From Nevskia soli (GTDB lineage: Bacteria; Pseudomonadota; Gammaproteobacteria; Nevskiales; Nevskiaceae): DNA of 64,000 nt. The stretch is taken from contig JAMFRN010000017.1 in the NCBI GenBank assembly GCA_026224805.1, positions 1-64,000 on the forward strand, in the 5' to 3' direction. Under the pieces are notes generated by a model. The model had not been told where the DNA came from. It was given only the letters and a program-made list of their open reading frames with translations, and did no database searches. Below are positions 19,710 through 33,995 of the stretch, one piece after another (within the stretch, counting starts at the first letter, position 1; each line of letters starts with the position of its first letter). Made by a program: the position numbers and the translations under genes.

Positions 19710-21023
19710 TCAGGCCGCTGCGTAAATCTGGTGGCTATGGTGGGTCTTCGGCTCCCACATCTCGATGCCGCGCTCGATCTCGGCCAGCTGGATCAGGCTG
19801 TCGCCGGTGAGCGAGGCGGTGTCGACGAAGGCCGCTTCCAGCACGCGGATCACGCCGCGGATGTTGCCGTGCCAGCGGCAGGCGCGCATCGCCTTCCAGC
19901 TTTCCAGGCTCATCCCGGTCGGGGCTTTCCAGTCCTTGCACGGCGCGGCCAGGCGGGCCAGCGCGCCAGCCACCACCGCGATCATGTCCTCCTCGCGGCG
20001 GTTCAGCTCCGGCACTTCCAGACGCGCCGCGCCCAGGCGGGTGAACTCGTCAAGGTTGACGCCGCTCTGCAGGTGCTGCCAGCTGCGGTTGGTGGCGTAA
20101 AGCAGCGCGCACTCCATCTGCCGCTTGGCGGAAGCGCCGTAGGGCATGTACTGGCCCTGGTCGAGCACTTCCATCAGCACTTCCATCACGGCGCCGGCGA
20201 TCTCATGGCTCTCGTCCATGAAGCAGACGCCGTCGCGGGCGGTGGTCAGCGCGCCGTTGCGGGCCGCGGCGCCGGGGAAGGCGCCGGAAACGTGGCCGCA
20301 CAGCAGGGACTTGATCGCCGCCTTGTCGCCGACGTTTTCCGCCGCCAGGTTGACCGCGACCCACTGGCCGAGGCCGCGGATCAGGTAGTAGTAGTAGGCG
20401 ATGGTGGTCTTGCCGCTGCCGGGGCCGCCCATCAGGATGGCCCGGGTCACGCCGTTGCGGGCGAAGCCGCGGACGCGCGCCACCAGGGATTGCAGCTCCG
20501 GGCTGAACACGTAGAAATTCTTGAAGACGCTGTTTTCGATCTCGGCCGAAGCCGGCATGCGGATGACGTTGTCCTCCGTCACCTTGAGCAGGCGCTGCGG
20601 CAGCTGGGCGGCGATGGAGTCGACGTCGCCGCCAACCATCAGGCGCACGCCGGACAGGCGGCCGGCGATGGCGCGCTTGTCGAGCCAGTTGCCCAGGGCC
20701 ACGAACTGCGAGCTATAGATCGCCACGATCAGCACGGTGTGGTAGCCGTTCTTGCGCGCTTCCAGAACCTTGTCGGCGATGCCGTCGAGCTGCGAGGGAT
20801 CGATGAACAGGCTCAGCACGAACTCGCTGTTCAGCGGCCGGTCGGCGCCGTGCTCGAGGGGCGAGATGAATTCGAAGCGCTGGCCTTCCGGCACATGCCG
20901 CTGCAGCAGCGCCAGGCCGTCGCGGTCGGTGCGGAGCACTTCCGGCCCGACCACCGTCAGAAAAGCCGGCGGCCGCGCATCGGCCGTGTGCAACTGCTCT
21001 ACCTTGGAACCCTTGCCAAACAT
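19710..21023 (-). CDS. AAA+ ATPase related to sigma54 enhancer-binding proteins, degenerate GAFTGA, no HTH
   Basis: Walker A GGPGSGKT, loop GHVSGAFPGAAARNGAL, Walker B GVCFMDESHE, C-terminal WHGNIRGVIRVLEAAFV (cf. WPGNVRELENV). Start ATG 21023 with SD GGGAGA. Confidence 0.7.
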   Translation of the reverse strand: MFGKGSKVEQLHTADARPPAFLTVVGPEVLRTDRDGLALLQRHVPEGQRFEFISPLEHGADRPLNSEFVLSLFIDPSQLDGIADKVLEARKNGYHTVLIVAIYSSQFVALGNWLDKRAIAGRLSGVRLMVGGDVDSIAAQLPQRLLKVTEDNVIRMPASAEIENSVFKNFYVFSPELQSLVARVRGFARNGVTRAILMGGPGSGKTTIAYYYYLIRGLGQWVAVNLAAENVGDKAAIKSLLCGHVSGAFPGAAARNGALTTARDGVCFMDESHEIAGAVMEVLMEVLDQGQYMPYGASAKRQMECALLYATNRSWQHLQSGVNLDEFTRLGAARLEVPELNRREEDMIAVVAGALARLAAPCKDWKAPTGMSLESWKAMRACRWHGNIRGVIRVLEAAFVDTASLTGDSLIQLAEIERGIEMWEPKTHHSHQIYAAA

Positions 21024-21058
21024 CGCCGCATCTCCCTGGAGCATCTGCCTAGGCATGA

Positions 21059-24208
<3,150 letters not shown>

Positions 24209-24237
24209 GTCCCGCCGGGTCCCGACAGGATCAAGCC

Positions 24238-24741
24238 GTGAACGACACCAGCGCCGGCCTGCCGCAGCTGCTCGACGGCCACGCCGCCTTCGCCGCCAAG
24301 GCGCTGGAGCTGGTGCGCGGCGCCCGCGCCGAACTGCTGCTGCTCAGCGATTCGCTACAGCGGAATCTCTACGGCAGCGAGGAATTCGCCGACGCGGTGA
24401 AGGACTTCCTGCTGGGCAGCGAGCGCGCCCGCCTGTGCGTGTTCGTCAACCAGCCTCAGGAAGCGGTGCTGAACGTGCCGCGCCTGCTTGAACTGAGCCG
24501 CCGCGTCAGCAGCCGCTTCGAGTTCCGCGAGCCCTCGGCGGCGCAAGTCGCCGGCAGCGGCAACCACAGCGAGTGGTTACTGGCCGATCGCCGCGCGCTG
24601 CTGGAGCGGCGCGAGCCGGACAGCCTGCAGGCCCAGTTCTGGGCGCAGGAGCCGCAGCGCGGGAAGCTCCGCGCCGAAGCCTTCGAGGCCCTGTGGAACG
24701 AGGCGCAGCCAGCACAGGAACTGCGCGGCCTGGACCTCTGA
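24238..24741 (+). CDS. Conserved hypothetical protein (phospholipase-D-like fold possible)
   Basis: GTG start; 167 aa; LVRGARAELLLLSDSLQRNLYGSEEFADAVKDFLLGSERARLCVFVNQ. Confidence 0.6.
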   Translation: MNDTSAGLPQLLDGHAAFAAKALELVRGARAELLLLSDSLQRNLYGSEEFADAVKDFLLGSERARLCVFVNQPQEAVLNVPRLLELSRRVSSRFEFREPSAAQVAGSGNHSEWLLADRRALLERREPDSLQAQFWAQEPQRGKLRAEAFEALWNEAQPAQELRGLDL

Positions 24742-24783
24742 TCCCGGCTTCCGCCGCCTTCCGCCCCCGGCGAAAACCGCCTC

Positions 24784-25797
24784 TCAGGGCTTCTCTTTCA
24801 CCGCTCCGGCAACCGACTGCACCGCATCGGCCATCGCCTTGGCGATTTCCGTCGAGGTGGTCGCATCCCCGGCATCCGATTGCAGCGTCATGCCGCACTG
24901 CGGCTTGACCGTCAGGCTGCCCTTCACCGGCAGCGGGATCGACTGTACATAACGCGGATCGGAGAAACGGAAATGCAGGGTATGCATGACCGGTTTCGGC
25001 GGTGCTCCCTTCTTGGCCGCAGTGGCCGTCTTGGACGGCGCGCTCCAGTACTGGAGGGTGGCATTGCGGCAGGCCGGAAACAGGAACACGTTCTTGGCCG
25101 CGCCCAACACGTCCGCCGCGTTTTTGCTATCCAGCTTCAGTGCGGAAGGCGGCGGCTCCACGCTCAGCACCGCGACTGCCGGCACCCCGTCCTGGGCGAA
25201 GCCCACCAGTTGCGGCGGCACCCACTCCGAGGAGAGGCCCGGGCAAGCGCTGTCGAGTTGCCGCAAAAAGTTGAATACGTTGAGATCCTCGTCAAAGGCG
25301 GCATCGGCCGCAACCGACGGCACCTGGGCGGATTGCGAGCAGCGATTCGGGGCACCCGAACCCACCGCGGTCAGGCCCGTCACCACCAGCTCCGCCCCGG
25401 TCGTGATATAGCTTGCGAGGTGATCGGTCACCGTCACATTGACCGTGCTCAGCACATCCGAGTCCGCAGCGGTGATCAGGCTCACCGACGTGGTCTTGTA
25501 CCAGTGATCCTCGCCCGCGATCATCAGCACATTGGTCCGCGCGGGGTCCGCCGCCGTGGCGGCGGTGACCGTCATTTCGCCGCCGGCGTCCTTCTTGAAG
25601 TGCAGCGCGGTGGTCCAGAGCGCGTACTGGCCGCGCGTTTCATTGAGGTCTTTCGGACTGTAGACATGGGTCCGGCCCGGACCATAGTCGACCACCGGCG
25701 TACTGGAACAGCCGACGATCCCGAGAACCACGCCCACGCTGACCGACGCGGCAAGGCCGACGGCCGTGCGCAACATCATTCCCTTCGACAGCTTCAT
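24784..25797 (-). CDS. Putative lipoprotein of unknown function
   Basis: MKLSKGMMLRTAVGLAASVSVGVVLGIVGCSSTPVVDYGPGRTHVYSPKDLNETRG; lipobox IVGC. Confidence 0.65.
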   Translation of the reverse strand: MKLSKGMMLRTAVGLAASVSVGVVLGIVGCSSTPVVDYGPGRTHVYSPKDLNETRGQYALWTTALHFKKDAGGEMTVTAATAADPARTNVLMIAGEDHWYKTTSVSLITAADSDVLSTVNVTVTDHLASYITTGAELVVTGLTAVGSGAPNRCSQSAQVPSVAADAAFDEDLNVFNFLRQLDSACPGLSSEWVPPQLVGFAQDGVPAVAVLSVEPPPSALKLDSKNAADVLGAAKNVFLFPACRNATLQYWSAPSKTATAAKKGAPPKPVMHTLHFRFSDPRYVQSIPLPVKGSLTVKPQCGMTLQSDAGDATTSTEIAKAMADAVQSVAGAVKEKP

Positions 25798-25952
25798 GGC
25801 ACTCCCCAATGCACTGCAGACAGCGGCCCCTCGCTTGCTGTCGAGCCGGATCAATCAACCCCAGGGCCCCAAGGCCTGCCCCCAGAGCCTACCTGTTCGC
25901 AATTATTCGATCGCGACGTCCAAATAACTGTGAACAGGTTCCGGGTCCCCGC

Positions 25953-26390
25953 CTACTCTTCCGGCGCCACCGCTTCCCGCGCGCGAATCCAGGCCCGCAC
26001 ATGCTCCGGCACCGGCATGGTTTTTTGCGCGGCATAGTCGAACCAGGCCAGCACCCCGCGCAGCACCGCGACGACTTTGTCGCCCTGGAACACCGCCGAC
26101 ATCATGCCGACGCTGCTGCGGCCGATGCGCGTCACGCGGCTGCCGATCTCCAGCTCGGCTGGATAATGCACCTGGGCCAGGAAATCGCAGGCCATGCTGG
26201 CGAGGATGATGCCGTGCTCCTTCCAGAAAGTCGGATCGTCCTTCTCCAACGCGTCGAAGTAGGCGATGCGCCCGGACTCGCCGTAGCGGAAATACTGCAC
26301 GTTATTGACGTGGCCCAGGGCATCCATGTCGCCCCAGCGCACCGTCATCGGAATGAACTGGCGGAATTCCTCGCGGGTCGGCGCGCTCAT
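25953..26390 (-). CDS. Acyl-CoA thioesterase (4HBT hot-dog fold)
   Basis: FIPMTVRWGDMDALGHVNNVQYFRYGESGRIAYFDAL. Confidence 0.9.
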   Translation of the reverse strand: MSAPTREEFRQFIPMTVRWGDMDALGHVNNVQYFRYGESGRIAYFDALEKDDPTFWKEHGIILASMACDFLAQVHYPAELEIGSRVTRIGRSSVGMMSAVFQGDKVVAVLRGVLAWFDYAAQKTMPVPEHVRAWIRAREAVAPEE

Positions 26391-26584
26391 GACCGGGCCG
26401 ATTTCCCGAGCGGCTGCGGCTGCATCAGCGCCAGGCGCTCGCGCGCGGCGGCGACAACGCGCAGCTTGACTTCAGGTGTCGAAACGCTCCAGTTGACGAT
26501 CTCGTCGATATGCCGGCCGCAGCCAAGGCAGATGTCCTTGCTGTCCAGGGAGCACACGTCGATGCAGGGTGAGGGTACGTCCAT
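26387..26584 (-). CDS. DUF1289 domain-containing protein
   Basis: MDVPSPCIDVCSLDSKDICLGCGRHIDEIVNW (four-Cys pattern); ATGA overlap with the thioesterase. Confidence 0.9.
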   Translation of the reverse strand: MDVPSPCIDVCSLDSKDICLGCGRHIDEIVNWSVSTPEVKLRVVAAARERLALMQPQPLGKSARS

Positions 26585-26654
26585 GTTCCTATTATCGCCC
26601 AGCGCCGGAGTCGTGTGCTGTGCATGAACCAAGCCAGTCAGCCGGCACGCTTGC

Positions 26655-26700
26655 CTCTCCCCTTGGGGGAGAGGTCGCGCCGCCAGGCGCGGGTGAGGGG
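26655..26700. repeat. REP-like intergenic palindromic element
   Basis: ctctcccc-ttg-ggggagag followed by gcgcc...ggcgcgggtgagggg. Confidence 0.6.
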
Positions 26701-26790
26701 TGCACTATCCACAGGAATGGGCACTTTGTAGTTCCAGCGCCCCATCCTTACGCCCTTCCACAGAGGGAAAGGCTTTCAAGAAACTCGCCC

Positions 26791-27228
26791 CTACTCGTCG
26801 TCCTCGCCGCCTTTGCGGCGCGACGTTTTCCAGAAGGTGATGCGCGGCAGCCCGCCGGCAATGTCCTCGGTATGCCCGGCCATGCGGCTGGCATGGACCG
26901 CGAGGCGGAAGATCGCCAGGCACAGCTCCAGTGCCACCCGCGCGCAGGTCACCATGGTCAGGAAGGCCAGCGGCCCGGTCAGCAGCAGCCGCAGCAGGCC
27001 CTCGCCCAGCGAGTGCGAAAACCCCTGCGCGGCATAGGCCGCCACCCAAAGCGCGCTGGCGACGATGGCCAGCACGAACAGCGTCGGCAGCATCCGCGGC
27101 GTCAGCAGACGCCGGAATTCCAGGTCGAACAGGTTGCGCAGGAAATCACCGGCCTTGGCCGGCCAGTCCTTCCAGCTGCCTGCATTTTCTTCCTCTGCGG
27201 CCATCGGAGGGATTTCGCGTCTGCCCAT
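26791..27228 (-). CDS. DUF4282-like membrane protein
   Basis: MGRREIPPMAAEEENAGSWKDWPAKAGDFLRNLFDLEFRRLLTPRMLPTLFVLAIVASALW...; two TM segments. Confidence 0.7.
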   Translation of the reverse strand: MGRREIPPMAAEEENAGSWKDWPAKAGDFLRNLFDLEFRRLLTPRMLPTLFVLAIVASALWVAAYAAQGFSHSLGEGLLRLLLTGPLAFLTMVTCARVALELCLAIFRLAVHASRMAGHTEDIAGGLPRITFWKTSRRKGGEDDE

Positions 27229-27233
27229 GAGCT

Positions 27234-29312
<2,079 letters not shown>

Positions 29313-29471
29313 TCAACAGTCCGCGCCAGGGATGGCGCGGTGCTTGTCAGGACGACCGAGCAACTGATGCGGATATTAGCTGCTCGCCGGCAGCCCGCGT
29401 TGGCTGCGCGGACGCTCGCGCCTTGCGCCAGGGCCATGCTGCCAGCCTTCCCTCAAGGCCCAGAATGGTGC

Positions 29472-30284
29472 ATGAAACAATTCGGCAATGGACGCGTACG
29501 GCTCGAAATCAGGGAAGGCATCGCCTGGGTGCGCCTGTCGCGCCCGGACAAATTGAACGGCCTGGACTGGGACATGCTGCAAGGCCTGGTCGGTGCGGCT
29601 CGCGCCATCCGGCGCAATGCCGAGGTGCGGACGGTGATCCTGCACAGCGAAGGCCCCGCCTTCAGCTCCGGCCTGGACTTCGGCACCTTCGGCAAGCAGC
29701 CGCTGCGCTCGGTGCGTGCCTTCCTCAAGTACGGCAGGAGCACCAACCTGTTCCAGGAAGCCTGCTGGTGCTGGCGCAAGCTGCCGGTGCCGGTGATCGC
29801 CGCCCTGCACGGCCGCTGCTACGGCGGCGGCTTCCAGATCGCGCTGGCGGCGGACTTCCGCATCGCCACGCCGGACTGCGAGTGCTCCATCATGGAAATC
29901 AAATGGGGCCTGATTCCGGACATGACCGGCACCGTGACCCTGCGCGAGCTGGTGCCGATCGACGTGGCCAAGCAACTGACCATGAGCGGCCGCCTGTTCA
30001 GCGGCGCCGAAGCGAAGCAGATGAACCTGGTGACGCAGGTCGCCGATGACCCGCTGGCGGCGGCGGAAACACTGGCGGCGGAATTGATGACACGCTCGCC
30101 CGACGCCGTGGCCGCCGCCAAGTCGCTGTTCCATCGCAGCTGGTTCGCCAGCGTGCGGCGCGCCTTCGCCATCGAAAGCGGCATCCAGTTCCGGCTGTTG
30201 CGCGGCGCCAACCAGCGCATTGCCATGCACGCCAACTTCGCCAAGAAAATTCCCGTGTTCAAGAACCGCAGTTTCAAGGATTGA
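29472..30284 (+). CDS. Crotonase/enoyl-CoA hydratase family protein
   Basis: MKQFGNGRVRLEIREGIAWVRLSRPDKLNGLDWDML...HSEGPAFSSGLDFGTFG. Confidence 0.9.
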   Translation: MKQFGNGRVRLEIREGIAWVRLSRPDKLNGLDWDMLQGLVGAARAIRRNAEVRTVILHSEGPAFSSGLDFGTFGKQPLRSVRAFLKYGRSTNLFQEACWCWRKLPVPVIAALHGRCYGGGFQIALAADFRIATPDCECSIMEIKWGLIPDMTGTVTLRELVPIDVAKQLTMSGRLFSGAEAKQMNLVTQVADDPLAAAETLAAELMTRSPDAVAAAKSLFHRSWFASVRRAFAIESGIQFRLLRGANQRIAMHANFAKKIPVFKNRSFKD

Positions 30285-30292
30285 CCCGTCTC

Positions 30293-30796
30293 ATGAAGAA
30301 AGCCGAAAACGCCCTGCAAAAACTCGTCACCGCGGCAGCGCGCCTGCCCGCTCCGCTGCGCAGCCGCGCCATCACCGCCGCCTTCACTTACCGCGTGCGC
30401 TTCGCCGGCACCGGCGGCGTCCGTATCGAAGTGCTGGAAGAAGGCCGCGCAGTCGCCGTGATCGGCAACTGCGGCAAGGTGCGCAACCATATCGGCGGCG
30501 TGCATGCCGCCGCCATGGCCCTGCTGGCCGAAACCACCACCGGCGCCGTCTTCGGCCTGAGCCTGCCGGGCGACAAGCTGCCGCTGCTGAAGAGCATGCA
30601 GGTGGACTACCTCAAGCGCGCCCAGGGCGGCCTGCGCGCCGAAGCCACCCTGGCCCTGCCGCAGCGCCGCGCGCTCGCGGCCAAGGAGCGCGGCGAAATC
30701 GTGGTGCCGGTGCAGGTCACCGACGACAGCGGCGAAGAGCCGATCAAGTGCAGGATGACCTGGGCCTGGGTACCAAAGAAGCGCAGCGAGGTGTAA
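30293..30796 (+). CDS. DUF4442 hot-dog fold (PaaI-like) protein
   Basis: NCGKVRNHIGGVHAAAMALLAETTTGAVFGLSLPGDKLPLLKSMQVDYLKRAQGGL. Confidence 0.8.
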   Translation: MKKAENALQKLVTAAARLPAPLRSRAITAAFTYRVRFAGTGGVRIEVLEEGRAVAVIGNCGKVRNHIGGVHAAAMALLAETTTGAVFGLSLPGDKLPLLKSMQVDYLKRAQGGLRAEATLALPQRRALAAKERGEIVVPVQVTDDSGEEPIKCRMTWAWVPKKRSEV

Positions 30797-31037
30797 CGAC
30801 TTTTGAGGTTGGGCCCTTTTTTGAGATCCTCATTTGAGGCATTCAACAACAGCCTTTTCCAGATCGGGCACAAAGATCGGCGTGGGCTTGCCCGATTTAA
30901 TTTTCCAAACCGTGTAGGCTCGGGCAGGTCGAGGCTGGTGCCGGCGACGTGGTCACGGTCAACCGTGGTGCTGGCGGATCGGAGCTGGCACACTGCCGAA
31001 GGCGAATCCCCGGTAAACTGAATGCTGGAGATATGCC

Positions 31038-31352
31038 GTGCATCCGCTAATCGAACAACACCGGGAGCAGATCGCCGCCCTATGCAGGCAGTATGGGGTG
31101 CGGCGCCTGGATGTCTTCGGTTCGATTCTGCGCGAGGACTTTGATCCCGCTGGGAGCGACGTGGATGTGGTGGCCGAATTCGCTTCGCAAGCGGCGGAAG
31201 GGGCTCTGCGCCGATACGTCGATTTCAAGGCGACGATGGAAGCGCTGCTGAAGCGTCCGGTGGACGTGATCGAACTGGGCGCCATGGAAGACACCCGTCT
31301 CAAACGCATCATCGAACGCACCAGGGTGCCCGTTTATGCAGCGGCGGCCTGA
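31038..31352 (+). CDS. MNT-type nucleotidyltransferase (HEPN/MNT toxin-antitoxin antitoxin)
   Basis: YGVRRLDVFGSILREDFDPAGSDVDVVAEF (GS...DxD motif); 104 aa; GTG start. Confidence 0.85.
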   Translation: MHPLIEQHREQIAALCRQYGVRRLDVFGSILREDFDPAGSDVDVVAEFASQAAEGALRRYVDFKATMEALLKRPVDVIELGAMEDTRLKRIIERTRVPVYAAAA

Positions 31353-31686
31353 TGTTTATCTGGAGCTTGCACTAGTCGCGTTGCGGAAGCTTCCACGCTA
31401 TCTTCAGGATCGTTCGCTCGACGCCTATTTGGCGGACGACTACTGCCAATCCGCGGTTGAGCGCCAACTAGAAATCGCTGGTGACGCGCTGAGCCAGTAG
31501 CGCAAGCTCGACGCCGAGCTTTTCAAGCGCATTGCGGATGGCGACCTCATCGTCGCATTCCGCAACGTACTCGCCCATGGATACGCCGTTCTGAACCACA
31601 AAATCGTCTATGAGGCCGCGGCGGTCAAAGCGCTTGATCTCACCCGGGCGCTAGAACGCCTGCTGGCCGAATTGCCGGAAGAATAG
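31336..31686 (+). pseudogene. HEPN domain protein (HepT-like toxin) interrupted by in-frame TAG
   Basis: ATG 31336, one in-frame TAG (31498-31500) after ...QLEIAGDALSQ; same frame continues RKLDAELFKRIADGDLIVAFRNVLAHGYAVLNHKIVYEAAAVKALDLTRALERLLAELPEE to TAG 31686; contains the RN-x4-H-type motif RNVLAHGY. Confidence 0.8.
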
Positions 31687-31751
31687 CCCTTCGAGGCGGA
31701 TCGGTAACATTTCGGCCGTGTGCTCAGCGTGGCCCTTGTAACCGCCAGCCC

Positions 31752-32534
31752 TCAGGCCTTCGGCTTGCGGAACTTGAAGATGAACTGGTCGGTATGTCCG
31801 CGGATCGACTTGTCGAATACCGTGGCGGTATGCGGGTCGGCTGGATTGGCCAGGATGGCGCTTTCACTCTCGAACTTGAAGCCCGCCGCCTCCACCTCGC
31901 GGCGCACCGTCGCGGGCTCGATGCGGTGCAGGGTCTCGGTGACGTCCGCGGGCGCGCCCTTGGCGGCGGCGTGGTCCAGCACCAGATAGACCCCGCCCGG
32001 CTTGAGCGCCGCATAAACTGCCCGGTTGAACGCGGCCATATCGACCGGGCCCATGAAACTGTCGTGCAGATCATGGTAGTTCTGGGAGATCCAGAACAGG
32101 TCGAGCTGGTCCGGGTACCTCACCGTTTCCAGCGCGGACGCCACGCTCACCGTGACATTCGGGTGGGTGCTGGCGAAGGCCGACATTTCGGCGGTTCCCT
32201 TGACGATATTCGGGTAGACGAACAGGCTGCCAGGCACCATGGCGTAGACGTGGCCACTCGGCCCGACCACGTCGGCGAACAGGCGGGTGAAGTAGCCGCC
32301 GCCCGCGGCATAGTCGGCCACCTTGTCCCCGGGTTTCACACCGGCGAAGGCGAGGGTTTCGGCCGGCTTGCGATCGGCGTCCCGCGCGCTGTCCTCGGCG
32401 GGCCGCGAGGCATCGGCTACCGCCGCGGCAATCGCCTCCGGAACGGCCGGCGCGCCGGCCGCCATGGCCAGGGTGGAGAGCGAAGCTGCTCCTGCGAAAG
32501 CCAAAACCGCACAGACCAGTACGAATTTGCGCAT
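31752..32534 (-). CDS. Predicted SAM-dependent methyltransferase with signal peptide
   Basis: MRKFVLVCAVLAFAGAASLSTLAMAAG signal peptide; VKPGDKVADYAAGGGYFTRLFADVVG (motif I). Confidence 0.8.
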   Translation of the reverse strand: MRKFVLVCAVLAFAGAASLSTLAMAAGAPAVPEAIAAAVADASRPAEDSARDADRKPAETLAFAGVKPGDKVADYAAGGGYFTRLFADVVGPSGHVYAMVPGSLFVYPNIVKGTAEMSAFASTHPNVTVSVASALETVRYPDQLDLFWISQNYHDLHDSFMGPVDMAAFNRAVYAALKPGGVYLVLDHAAAKGAPADVTETLHRIEPATVRREVEAAGFKFESESAILANPADPHTATVFDKSIRGHTDQFIFKFRKPKA

Positions 32535-32679
32535 GCCAGGATCCTCACGGGTGAACCGGCCCAGGGGGCGCGGCGTGCAAAGTCTTTGAGCCTGAAACGG
32601 CCCGCCAGGGCCGAATAGTGATAAAGGACACCCGCTTGGATGATTCAACTCGCGATTGCGTTTACACGCGTGGAGCCAT

Positions 32680-33831
32680 TCATGCCGCAGATTCTCGCCA
32701 GACTTGGGCGATTGCCCTCCTGAAATTCAGGAGCGAAGACCGGTCGCCGAATTGGCGCAGGGCGTCACGCGAAATATCGGCGGTGCGGCCAGGCGCCTGA
32801 TTCAACACCTCGGTGAGGCTGCCTGCATCCCGGTCCTTGAAGACCAGCCCCAGGCGGTTGTTGACGACGTTTTTGCCGATCAGATGAAAGTCACTGGCGA
32901 TGACCGGCTTTTCGAAGTGCGCTGCTTTTGAAAGCAGGTTCGATGACCCGTAATGAGACAGATAAGGCAGCATGACCCAGGTGCAATGCTCAAACAGCCA
33001 GCGCTCCTCCGAGTCCAGGATGTAGCGATCGAGGAGGGTCGCCTTGCCTTGCGCGACCAGTTCAGATGCGAGCTTGCGGACTTCCGGGGTCTTCTGCTTG
33101 CCTGCGATCCACAGGTGCAGCCGTTCATCCGTGGCTTGCTGCAGCGCCTGGAGCAACAGCGCGCTGCCTTTGCGCTCATCGCCGACACCGTATTGCAGCA
33201 GGTAGATTCGCGAAGCATCCAGCGCTGATATTTCCGGCGGTTGACTTGAAGACTCCGCGATGCGGCAGGGATCCGGGATGAAACTGCAATGGTGAACGCC
33301 TTGCTGCTGCAACTCCTCGACCAGGTACTGATCCAGCAGCCAGATATGCCTGAACCAGTTCTCTTTTCCCAAGCTCCGCCATCCAAGACGCTTCCAGGCA
33401 TTGCCGAATCCGCGCTGCCCGGCATCTAGGGGGCGTGGGCGGTGGTAAATCACCGAGATCTTGCCTTTCAATGGCTGTGGGGGACGGAATCCCAGGCAAG
33501 CCAGCCGGAATTGGCTGGATGCGATGGTGTCGAAATTATTGAGGATGAGATCCGTGCAGCGATGCGCCTCGAATAGGGCGAGGATCTGCTTCCAGTATTG
33601 AGCCAGTCCCGCGCGTTTCCGCAGCGTCGAGCCGATCAGGGTGATCGCAGAGGGCAGTCCGGGCGCCAGTTCCTGCATGCGGCGGGCCACCTCCACCTGG
33701 TTGGGATGAACCAGCATCACAATCGTGCAGCCCAGTTCGCGCAATGCTTCGGCAACCATGGTGAGCCAGAGCACATGATGGCCCTCAAGCTCGGTGTCGA
33801 CGATCAGTATGGTCCGGGAGGAGTGGGTCAT
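32680..33831 (-). CDS. Glycosyltransferase (GT4-like)
   Basis: ILIVDTELEGHHVLWLTMVAEALRELGCTIVML; C-terminal LLQYGVGDERKGSALLLQAL...LPYLSHYGSSNLLSKAAHFEKPVIAS. Confidence 0.75.
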   Translation of the reverse strand: MTHSSRTILIVDTELEGHHVLWLTMVAEALRELGCTIVMLVHPNQVEVARRMQELAPGLPSAITLIGSTLRKRAGLAQYWKQILALFEAHRCTDLILNNFDTIASSQFRLACLGFRPPQPLKGKISVIYHRPRPLDAGQRGFGNAWKRLGWRSLGKENWFRHIWLLDQYLVEELQQQGVHHCSFIPDPCRIAESSSQPPEISALDASRIYLLQYGVGDERKGSALLLQALQQATDERLHLWIAGKQKTPEVRKLASELVAQGKATLLDRYILDSEERWLFEHCTWVMLPYLSHYGSSNLLSKAAHFEKPVIASDFHLIGKNVVNNRLGLVFKDRDAGSLTEVLNQAPGRTADISRDALRQFGDRSSLLNFRRAIAQVWRESAA

Positions 33832-33873
33832 GGTGCTTGTGCGCGAAGTGGTTTGGATTGAATGAATGAAATA

Positions 33874-33909
33874 AATTGCATCGATAGCCCAGATGCCAAC
33901 GATGCAATT
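33874..33909. promoter_or_regulatory. Inverted-repeat regulatory site candidate upstream of glycosyltransferase
   Basis: AATTGCATCG (33874-33883) / CGATGCAATT (33900-33909), perfect 10-bp arms; partial third copy CATTGCATCC nearby. Confidence 0.5.
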
Positions 33910-33995
33910 CGCAAAAGACGCTCATTGCATCCTACAGCCCTTCTGTCGCCTCAAGATGAGAAGGTCTCTTATACCGATCGGCCTCGAGAACGCCT

